Shown here: piece by piece, positions 1-5,232 of the stretch | How the letters are laid out: each line of letters starts with the position of its first letter | Position numbering within the stretch: the stretch's first letter is position 1 | Origin: CAZAQS01 sp964486825 | Lineage (GTDB): Bacteria > Chloroflexota > Anaerolineae > Anaerolineales > UBA4823 | DNA: 8,234 bases | Direction of reading: 5' to 3' | Assembly (NCBI GenBank): GCA_964486825.1 | Contig: CAZAQS010000213.1 | Location: 1 to 8,234, forward strand | Made by a program: the position numbers and the translations under genes | Notes under the pieces: model-generated | What the model was told of the DNA's origin: nothing | The model's input: the letters and a program-made list of their open reading frames with translations, nothing else | Database searches by the model: none

Positions 1-313
1 GGCCGACGTGGATGGCGCTTCAGGTTGGGCAAAATTCACCCGTGTCACCTTTCCCCTGCTTATGCCGGCCGTTACCATCAGTATCGTGCTCAATATTATC
101 GGCGGGTTGAAGTTGTTCGACGTGATCATGTCCATGACCAGCGGCGGGCCCGGGTACGCCTCTCACTCACTTTCAACCATGATGTACGATCTGTACTTCC
201 CGAGACAGGACGCCGGTTTTGCAGCGGCTTTGGGGAATCTGATGTTCGTATTGATCAGCGCATTAGGGCTGGGCTCTCTCCTTCTTCTGCGTAGAAAGGA
301 GGTGGATCTATGA
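1..313 (+). CDS. Sugar ABC transporter permease, MalF/UgpA type (3' end only)
   Basis: The reading frame is open from the left edge and ends at TGA 311-313, giving about 103 C-terminal residues of an inner-membrane permease subunit. The fragment begins inside the cytoplasmic EAA loop, the contact site for the ATPase: the visible part reads DGASGWAKF followed by FPLLMP, the classic DGA...G...PLLxP pattern. A hydrophobic segment (AVTISIVLNIIGGL) follows, then the stretch LKLFDVIMSMTSGGPG, which is typical of the first (MalF/UgpA/LacF-like) permease of CUT1 carbohydrate importers. A last membrane helix (about ALGNLMFVLISALGLGSLLLL) ends in a short basic tail, RRKEVDL. Its stop overlaps the start of the next permease, so the two are translationally coupled and probably form a heterodimer. 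The family call is firm; the sugar cannot be told. A GTG at position 8 is internal to the EAA loop and is not the true start. Confidence 0.93.
   Translation, partial: ADVDGASGWAKFTRVTFPLLMPAVTISIVLNIIGGLKLFDVIMSMTSGGPGYASHSLSTMMYDLYFPRQDAGFAAALGNLMFVLISALGLGSLLLLRRKEVDL
296..309 (+). promoter_or_regulatory. Shine-Dalgarno of the second permease
   Basis: AAGGAGGTG at 296-304 lies inside the end of the upstream permease gene. Its AGGAGG core ends 7 bases before the ATG at 310. This fixes the start of the second permease and supports the ATGA coupling. Confidence 0.85.
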
Positions 314-1122
314 AAACGCTGGTCGCCAAATACCTGGTTGCTCTCTCGATTTGCGCCTTCCACCTGGTCCCTTTTTATTTGCTTTTGAACATCGCTCTCA
401 AGACGCAGCGTGATACCAGTTCGAAATGGCTTTGGCCAGATTACGTCTATCTCGAAAATTTCGTAGACGTCTGGACACGCGCCCGGCTGGGACAGGCCAT
501 CTTGAACAACTTGATCATCACCGGTTCGAGCGTCATCCTGGTAGTATTCGTGGGCATGTTAGCTGCCTATCCATTGGCGCGTTTCCCTACCCGTTGGAAT
601 AACTTCATCTACACCTTTTCGATCTCCATATTGATCGTCCCTGCCCTGACCGTTCTCGTGCCACTTTACAAATTCGTCGTCGACCTCCACGGCATCAATA
701 CCTATTGGGCCATCGTTCTGATCCATACGACCTTCTTCTTGCCAACCGTGATTTTCCTCTTTACTGGATTCATCCGTACCATCCCTCGCGAGTTGGACGA
801 GGCTGCACTGATCGATGGCTGTAGCAGGTATGCGATTTTTTTCCGGATCGTCTTCCCGCTGCTTAAGCCCGTCACAGCCAGCGTCATTATCCTGACCATG
901 CTGGGCATCTGGAACGACTACCAATTCTCCTTGTTCTTTTTGCAAAGGAGGGCAGTGCAGACCGTGCCGCTGGTGCTATCTCAATTCTTCTCGCAGTATC
1001 AGAACAACCTACCCCTCGCGGCAGCCGGCAGCCTCCTGAGCATTCTTCCGATGACTATGGTTTACCTTAGCCTTCAAAAATACTTCATCAGCGGTTTGGC
1101 TGAAGGGGCAGTCAAAGGATAA
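310..1122 (+). CDS. Sugar ABC transporter permease, MalG/UgpE/AraQ type
   Basis: A complete 270-residue inner-membrane permease, the normal length for the second permease of CUT1 carbohydrate importers. Six hydrophobic segments can be seen at about residues 7-29, 66-92, 100-125, 130-155, 185-207 and 238-257. The ATPase-contact EAA loop is at residues 161-187: ELDEAALIDG, then FFRIVFPLLKP, matching EAA...G...P exactly. The C-terminus (YFISGLAEGAVKG) is the conserved end of this subfamily. The start is supported by an AGGAGG site 7 bases upstream and by the ATGA overlap with the preceding permease. The two subunits should form the transmembrane heterodimer of an importer for a sugar, oligosaccharide or sugar derivative. 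The periplasmic binding protein normally lies upstream of the first permease, outside this window. No ATPase gene is visible; many CUT1 systems share one encoded elsewhere. Confidence 0.96.
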   Translation: MKTLVAKYLVALSICAFHLVPFYLLLNIALKTQRDTSSKWLWPDYVYLENFVDVWTRARLGQAILNNLIITGSSVILVVFVGMLAAYPLARFPTRWNNFIYTFSISILIVPALTVLVPLYKFVVDLHGINTYWAIVLIHTTFFLPTVIFLFTGFIRTIPRELDEAALIDGCSRYAIFFRIVFPLLKPVTASVIILTMLGIWNDYQFSLFFLQRRAVQTVPLVLSQFFSQYQNNLPLAAAGSLLSILPMTMVYLSLQKYFISGLAEGAVKG

Positions 1123-1129
1123 GATAGCT

Positions 1130-1510
1130 ATGGGCATCCATATCGTCCATCCCTTCAATTACCAGTACTGCTTTGAAAACCTATTGGAAGCGAAGCTACT
1201 GACGGGCGGCGTCGACCGCAGCCTGTTGCCGGTTCAGCCGGTAGAAACGTTGCGCCATATCCTTGGCCCCCAGCAAGTGCTGGTCCTTGAAAAAGCTCGC
1301 ATACTACTCGCCTCTGACAGCCGACAGGAGAAAGACAGGGCGAGCCGGGCATTAGTTTTGGTCCGTGAGTCGCAGGCAGTCACCTTGCTCTTCAATAGCG
1401 GTATGAAGGTTTTGTATCCATCCGAATACCGTGTGCGCGCTGATGCATTGGTGGAAGCTCGCAAGCTGGTGGGCGGCGTGTCCATCGAAAAAGATTATCC
1501 GCTAGATTGA
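1130..1510 (+). CDS. Uncharacterised 126-residue protein in the sugar transport operon
   Basis: I do not recognise this protein. It starts 7 bases after the permease stop. AAAGGA at about 1114-1119, overlapping the end of the permease gene, is a plausible binding site 10 bases before the ATG. The predicted protein is soluble, with no signal peptide or membrane segment. It looks alpha/beta, with two hydrophobic strand-like stretches (QQVLVLEKARILLA; RALVLVRESQAVTLLF) separated by a charged segment (SDSRQEKDRASR). It ends in a helix-like segment (ADALVEARKLVGGVSI) and an acidic tail. It contains one Cys and no obvious catalytic or nucleotide-binding motif. Position between permease and kinase suggests a role in metabolism or sensing of the imported substrate, but that rests on context alone. 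It could also be a remnant of a larger enzyme. The ORF is probably real, given its spacing, length and same-strand operon position. Confidence 0.7.
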   Translation: MGIHIVHPFNYQYCFENLLEAKLLTGGVDRSLLPVQPVETLRHILGPQQVLVLEKARILLASDSRQEKDRASRALVLVRESQAVTLLFNSGMKVLYPSEYRVRADALVEARKLVGGVSIEKDYPLD

Positions 1511-1577
1511 ATCCTCAGAATTAGCGGAAAAGCGCGATAATAGGATATACCTTCCGGGTTCACGATTTTAAGCTCAC
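1511..1577 (+). other. 67-base spacer before the kinase gene
   Basis: This is an AT-richer spacer between the 126-residue ORF and the kinase. It contains GATAAT at 1536-1541 and GGATATAC at about 1543-1550, but no partner -35 hexamer at a normal distance. It also lacks a clear ribosome binding site or a stable terminator hairpin. The kinase is most simply read as part of the transporter transcript, but an internal weak promoter cannot be excluded. Confidence 0.35.
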
Positions 1578-3329
1578 ATGCGATTGGCTTATTCGCTTCG
1601 CTTCCGGCTGATGGTGTTCTACCTGCTGATCTTTCTGGTACCGGCCAGCCTGATGATGACGGTCATGCCGTACTATTACCAGAATTCGATCTCGCGCGAA
1701 ACACAGGTGTTGACAGAAAGCACACTGACTTCTCTGGCGCGCAATATCGAGACCTACCTGGACGATCTGAACCGCCTGACGATAACACCTTACCTGAACG
1801 AAGAAGTCATGCGGGCCCTCAAGCTGAAAGCCAGTCCGAATTACGAAGAAACAGACGCTTATGCCAGGCTGGTCGCCGACCGTGCCCTAGAAACGACCCT
1901 GCCCCTATTCATGCAAAACTCCCGTAGGGATATCCTGACAACAGTCCTGGTGCCAGCAGACGGGAAAGCTGTGATCGCCTCTTTCGGGAGCGTGGTTGCC
2001 GGAGCTGTAAATGATTTTGCTTACACTGAGCAAGATTGGCATCGCCGGGCAGTCGCTGCCGATGGTGACGTAGTTTTCATCAGCTCCCACATCCAGGATT
2101 ACCTGGATGTTACCGTCAAGCAAGAGGTATTCTCAGTAGCCCGCTTGATCAAGGACCCTGATACGCGCCGCCCCTTGGGCGTAATCATGGCGGACGCAGA
2201 CACTAACGTGTTGGAACGGATCGTAACCGATATCCCTTTCAACGTCAGCTCGATCGTATGTATTTTCGACGACCAGGGTAAGCTGCTCTATGCCAGCCGG
2301 CCGGTCCCAGTTGAGCTGAAACAGCAAATTGTAGCGCAGATGGATCCCATCCGGATGGCAGGCGATTCTTACGTAACGGTCTCCCAAGAGATTACTCCTT
2401 CCGATTGGGAGATCGTCGTCCTGCTCTCGAACGCCGAGATCGCTGCAAACACGCGCGGCTGGTACCTGGCAGGCATATTTTCGGCTTTGGGCGGGCTGGT
2501 CCTGACCTTTGCCCTGTTCTTCGCTCTATCCCGCTGGATTGTCCGCCCATTCCAGGAGATGATTGCAGTCATGACCCAGGTCCAGAATGGCAACATGAAC
2601 ACTCGCTTCGAAGTCAATACGAACCGGGATGAGATCGCCGAGTTGGGACAGGCCCTCAACGATATGATCGAGCGGCTGAAACAGTTGATCGACCGGGAAT
2701 ACAAGGCCGTCCTGGGCCAGAGGGAGGCTGAATATCGCGCTTTGCAGTCGCAGATCCAGCCACATTTCCTTTACAACACCTTGAACAACCTGGTAGGTTT
2801 GAACCGCCTGCAAGACTCAGCCGGGCTGGAGAAAGCCATTTATGCCTTGAGCGGCATGCTACACTATATCCTGGAAGGCGATGACTGGGTCAGGCTGGAG
2901 GATGAGATTCTGTTCATCCAAAAGTATTGCGAACTGCAGCGTATCCGCCACAGGGAACGCCTGACTGTCGAGATTTTCTGTGAGAGTAGCCTCAAAGATT
3001 TCAAGATACCCAAGTTGCTATTGCAACCACTGGTTGAAAATGCTGTCATCCACGGGATCGAGCCAGCCTCTTACCCATGCAGGCTGCTTATACTAATCGA
3101 GCGACAAGATAATGGAATTCATATCTTTGTTAAAGATGATGGATGTGGATTTAGAGTGGACGACTCGAGACCGCAGTCCTGCCTGGGGTTATCGAACGTA
3201 CGCGAGCGCCTGGGTGTAGCATTTCCCTTTGCGAGCATGGTCATCGAAAGCCAGGTCGAAATGGGAACGGAAATCCACCTGATGATCCCAATTCTAATAG
3301 AAGAGGCAGGTAGAGAACAAATTCATTAA
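1578..3329 (+). CDS. Sensor histidine kinase, YesM/LytS-like (Cache-HAMP-HisKA_7TM-type His_kinase-HATPase)
   Basis: A 583-residue membrane sensor kinase. Membrane helix 1 is at about residues 8-33, followed by an extracytoplasmic sensor region of about 34-295 (dCache-like by size and position). Membrane helix 2 is at about 296-318 and a HAMP linker at about 317-370, with the typical Pro at 324. The His_kinase (PF06580-type) motif SQIQPHFLYNTLNNL places the phospho-acceptor at His396. The ATPase domain has an N box PLVENAVIHG (Asn488), a G1 box DDGCGF (520-525) and a G2 box GLSNVRERL (537-545). All key residues are present. Such kinases normally phosphorylate an AraC-type (YesN) response regulator controlling carbohydrate uptake genes. 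Its place after two CUT1 permeases fits sensing of the same sugar or its polymer. An in-frame TAA at 1569-1571 leaves ATG 1578 as the first possible start. No good Shine-Dalgarno precedes it, so translation may be weak. No response regulator is in the window. Confidence 0.95.
   Translation: MRLAYSLRFRLMVFYLLIFLVPASLMMTVMPYYYQNSISRETQVLTESTLTSLARNIETYLDDLNRLTITPYLNEEVMRALKLKASPNYEETDAYARLVADRALETTLPLFMQNSRRDILTTVLVPADGKAVIASFGSVVAGAVNDFAYTEQDWHRRAVAADGDVVFISSHIQDYLDVTVKQEVFSVARLIKDPDTRRPLGVIMADADTNVLERIVTDIPFNVSSIVCIFDDQGKLLYASRPVPVELKQQIVAQMDPIRMAGDSYVTVSQEITPSDWEIVVLLSNAEIAANTRGWYLAGIFSALGGLVLTFALFFALSRWIVRPFQEMIAVMTQVQNGNMNTRFEVNTNRDEIAELGQALNDMIERLKQLIDREYKAVLGQREAEYRALQSQIQPHFLYNTLNNLVGLNRLQDSAGLEKAIYALSGMLHYILEGDDWVRLEDEILFIQKYCELQRIRHRERLTVEIFCESSLKDFKIPKLLLQPLVENAVIHGIEPASYPCRLLILIERQDNGIHIFVKDDGCGFRVDDSRPQSCLGLSNVRERLGVAFPFASMVIESQVEMGTEIHLMIPILIEEAGREQIH
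2089..2110. repeat. Perfect 9-bp inverted repeat inside the kinase gene
   Basis: ACATCCAGG (2089-2097), ATTA loop (2098-2101), CCTGGATGT (2102-2110) form a perfect dyad in the sensor-domain coding sequence, at codons for about HIQDYLDVT (residues 171-179). On RNA it would fold into a tight hairpin. No T-run follows, so it is not a terminator. It may be a chance product of codon use. Confidence 0.5.
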
Positions 3330-3425
3330 CGAATTTGGGAAACTCTGGTGTTCATCTGAGACGCCAGCGATGCGGTGCATTTCTTCCTGATAGGCTCTGC
3401 CAAAATGGTTCGATCCGTTATACAT
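3294..3425 (-). CDS. Small ORF of 43 codons with strong ribosome binding site; possible truncated gene
   Basis: ATG (complement of 3423-3425) opens a 43-codon frame ending at TAG (3294-3296). The product begins MYNGSNHFGRAYQEEMHRIA and ends NLFSTCLFY. GAGGAGG (complement of 3431-3437) stands five bases before the ATG, an almost ideal Shine-Dalgarno and far better than that of the neighbouring kinase. The first 30 or so codons lie in the intergenic gap. The last 12 are antisense to the 3' end of the kinase gene, and there the protein turns into low-quality, hydrophobic sequence. That pattern suits either a true small protein or the 5' remnant of a longer gene cut off where the kinase gene ends. 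The charged start (YQEEMHR) resembles an ordinary cytoplasmic N-terminus; no signal peptide or motif is seen. It lies downstream of the protease operon terminator and would need its own promoter, which I could not identify. Confidence 0.45.
   Translation of the reverse strand: MYNGSNHFGRAYQEEMHRIAGVSDEHQSFPNSLMNLFSTCLFY
3318..3337. repeat. AT-rich inverted repeat over the kinase stop codon
   Basis: CAAATTC (3318-3324), ATTAAC, GAATTTG (3331-3337) is a perfect 7-bp dyad that spans the kinase stop codon TAA at 3327-3329. The stem is AT-rich and no T-run follows on the plus strand, so it is a poor terminator. It might protect the 3' end of the mRNA or be incidental. Confidence 0.4.
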
Positions 3426-3440
3426 GATTACCTCCTCGAC
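3426..3440 (-). promoter_or_regulatory. Shine-Dalgarno of the small minus-strand ORF
   Basis: On the minus strand this reads GAGGAGGTAATC directly before the ATG. The last 13 bases including the start (GGAGGTAATCATG) differ at only one position from the same stretch before the S8 protease gene (GGAGGTTATCATG). This is the main evidence that translation starts here. Confidence 0.6.
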
Positions 3441-3520
3441 TATCTACTTTCCCTGTGATTTACCCCTTTAAACGTAATAGGCGATGATATTCCTGTATTT
3501 TTTCAGTTTGGATGGAAATA
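3441..3520. other. Convergent intergenic segment without a recognised promoter
   Basis: The segment lies between the small ORF and the terminator and is AT-rich. On the minus strand it carries isolated -10-like strings (TATCAT, TTTAAA) but no -35 hexamer at 16-18 bases. I see no RNA gene, and no plus-strand terminator for the kinase transcript. Confidence 0.4.
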
Positions 3521-3566
3521 GGGGAAAACGAAAAGACCCCGGGCAAGAGAGCACCCGGGGTTCGTT
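3521..3566 (-). terminator. Intrinsic terminator of the CHAT-subtilase operon
   Basis: A perfect 7-bp GC stem CCCCGGG (3537-3543) / CCCGGGG (3554-3560) encloses a 10-base loop. It is extended by AACGAA (3527-3532) pairing with TTCGTT (3561-3566), with a 4-base bulge on one side. Read on the minus strand the stem is followed by TCTTTTCGTTTT, a T-rich tail. It lies 25 to 70 bases after the stop of the S8 protease gene (3592). On the plus strand no T-run follows, so it is probably one-directional. Confidence 0.85.
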
Positions 3567-3591
3567 ATGCGAGATGGGAGATCAATTATCT

Positions 3592-5196
3592 CTATTCTTG
3601 AGCCACCAGGATCACTTTTTCATTCGCATCCGTCTTCTCCGTCTCAGCCAAATCATCGAGGATAGATTTTGCTTCGTCCAGGTCAGGCGGGGCCGCCGTG
3701 TTCCAGGCTCTTGCCAGGATACCGGTGATCACGGGAGCCGCAAATGAAGTGCCTGCCCAGCGTACCCACCCGCTCTTGTTGTTGTCGTATTTGACTCGGT
3801 CCCTTCTTACCTCACGCTTTTCAGGCGGCATGGCGCCATCGTACTTTGGAACAGGGTTGATAAAAATTCCCAATACACCATTTCCAGCGCCTGCCTCACC
3901 GCCCAGGGTTGCGTAACCGTCCGTCTGGGGAAAATCCGCTTGATTCGAATAGCTGGCTTTCCTTCGAGGTCTTTCGGAGTTCTCTGGTGGGAGCGCGCCG
4001 ACGCCTATGACGCTCTTGAAAGCGGCCGGGTAACGCGCCGGAGGGCGCGAGCCGTCCTGGGCGTCGTTTCCGGAGGCAGCTACAACGACGATCCCTGCAT
4101 CAGATAACCTGTCAAAGATTTCCTGGTAAGGCGAGTCCATATAAACTCGTAGACCTGGATCAACGAACTCGCCAGGGTATTCCGGGGCAGGATGGCCATC
4201 CCGCGAGATGCTCAGAGCCAGGCTACAATTCACAAGCATTGGACCCAGGCTTTCCGATTTCTCCAGGATTTGTGATAGGGCCTTCGTGATGGTTGTGACG
4301 CACCCGATCCCGTAAGGATTCATGACTTCGTAGAGGTGGAGGGTTGCATTGGGCGCTAGCGTGTGAATGATGCCGGCAACAAACAAACCGTGATCCCGCA
4401 TCGGGTAGGGGTGCCCCATGGAGGTGTAAGCCGCCGCCTGTCGCTGCTCCTCCAGGCTGGCGGGATACACGTGCAGCGGGCCGCCTTCGCAGAGCAGGTT
4501 GTCGATGAGCTGGTTGGGTTCGCTATCATCCGGATGGGGATGGTCGTCCGCAGGTATGCGCCACTTTTCGTAGGCAGCCGGGATATCCGACAGGCACGGA
4601 GCCGTGTCCAGGATGGCAACGTGCACACCCGCGCCCTGGCTTTGATTGTTTTTTATCTCTATAACGGCCTGATTCTCGCCTTTCAGCACAAACTTTATTT
4701 GATTGGCTTGCGATTCGTTCGCTACCTCTGGCCAATTCCCTGGGCAGGGGACGCCAATGCCGTGGGGAACCCCGCCTGCCAACCAGTTCGGGGATGCGCC
4801 GGTCAATCTTAACAGCATCCCGCCAGCGGTCGATATTTCTACGATCCCATCTTTATTTATCCCTTTGTTCTGGTGGTGAATGCCCTGTAGCAAATCGACA
4901 ATCGTCTCCTGCCCGGCTTTTTGATCCTTCAAGCGGGCCGGAACGAGGGAAATGGCTTTATTCAGCCTTTTGTGCCTGAATGTGTTGAAGGTCCCTGCTG
5001 CCGGGGAGAGGAGCTCGTTCGTCCATGGAAGAGCGCCATGCTTCCCGTTGAGGAAGCTCCCGAGCTCCCGTTCAAGCTCGTCCGCTTCGAGCGAGGGTGA
5101 ATGTTCCAGGTGCAAAATGATCTCACCCGGAAGGAAGTAGACCACCGGTGACTGCTGTGGGTGGTGACGGGGCATTCCAGGGCCTTTCGGATTCAT
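3592..5196 (-). CDS. Cytoplasmic S8 (subtilisin-like) serine protease with N-terminal extension
   Basis: A 534-residue subtilase with a complete active site: Asp197 in VHVAILDT, His269 in MRDHGLFVAGII, oxyanion Asn377 in VVVAASGND, and Ser484 in AGTSFAAP. The peptidase domain covers about residues 187-500. The first 185 residues are not peptidase; they lack a signal peptide or membrane helix, so the enzyme should act inside the cell. This extension (for example VVYFLPGEIILHL, then ASPNWLAGGVPHGIGVPCPG) may be an inhibitory or targeting region. The Asp-His spacing is 72 residues against 32 in subtilisin BPN', so there is an insert of about 40 residues rich in Pro, His and Asp. A second, basic insert (about 440-476, including PPEKREVRRDRVKY) precedes the catalytic Ser. 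The start is set by GGGAGGT four bases before the ATG. It lies 36 bases after the TPR-CHAT gene and ends at a terminator, so the two are almost certainly co-transcribed. Confidence 0.94.
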   Translation of the reverse strand: MNPKGPGMPRHHPQQSPVVYFLPGEIILHLEHSPSLEADELERELGSFLNGKHGALPWTNELLSPAAGTFNTFRHKRLNKAISLVPARLKDQKAGQETIVDLLQGIHHQNKGINKDGIVEISTAGGMLLRLTGASPNWLAGGVPHGIGVPCPGNWPEVANESQANQIKFVLKGENQAVIEIKNNQSQGAGVHVAILDTAPCLSDIPAAYEKWRIPADDHPHPDDSEPNQLIDNLLCEGGPLHVYPASLEEQRQAAAYTSMGHPYPMRDHGLFVAGIIHTLAPNATLHLYEVMNPYGIGCVTTITKALSQILEKSESLGPMLVNCSLALSISRDGHPAPEYPGEFVDPGLRVYMDSPYQEIFDRLSDAGIVVVAASGNDAQDGSRPPARYPAAFKSVIGVGALPPENSERPRRKASYSNQADFPQTDGYATLGGEAGAGNGVLGIFINPVPKYDGAMPPEKREVRRDRVKYDNNKSGWVRWAGTSFAAPVITGILARAWNTAAPPDLDEAKSILDDLAETEKTDANEKVILVAQE

Positions 5197-5207
5197 GATA
5201 ACCTCCC
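5197..5207 (-). promoter_or_regulatory. Shine-Dalgarno of the S8 protease gene
   Basis: GGGAGGT (complement of 5201-5207) followed by TATC and the ATG. The strong site sits in the 36-base gap after the CHAT gene, which implies efficient independent initiation of the subtilase. It decides for M1 over the alternative Met8. Confidence 0.85.
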
Positions 5208-5232
5208 TTCTTGTTTTCTGCTTGACAAGTAC

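Noticed and set aside
559..945. 128-codon minus-strand frame across the second permease
   Set aside because: The highly charged product mirrors hydrophobic permease codons read in antisense, a usual shadow effect.
1507..1541. Sigma-70 promoter before the kinase (TTGAAT ... GATAAT)
   Set aside because: The hexamers are 23 bases apart, too far for a normal promoter.
2369..2704. 111-codon minus-strand frame inside the kinase
   Set aside because: It is antisense to the membrane helix and HAMP codons of a clear gene and has no independent start signals.
3318..3337. Terminator for the kinase gene
   Set aside because: The stem is AT-rich, only 7 bp, spans the stop codon and has no following T-run; it is kept only as a repeat.
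4363..4812. 149-codon plus-strand frame across the subtilase gene
   Set aside because: It is antisense to the subtilase region that encodes the Asp and His blocks. The product has no recognisable motif and no good ribosome binding site.
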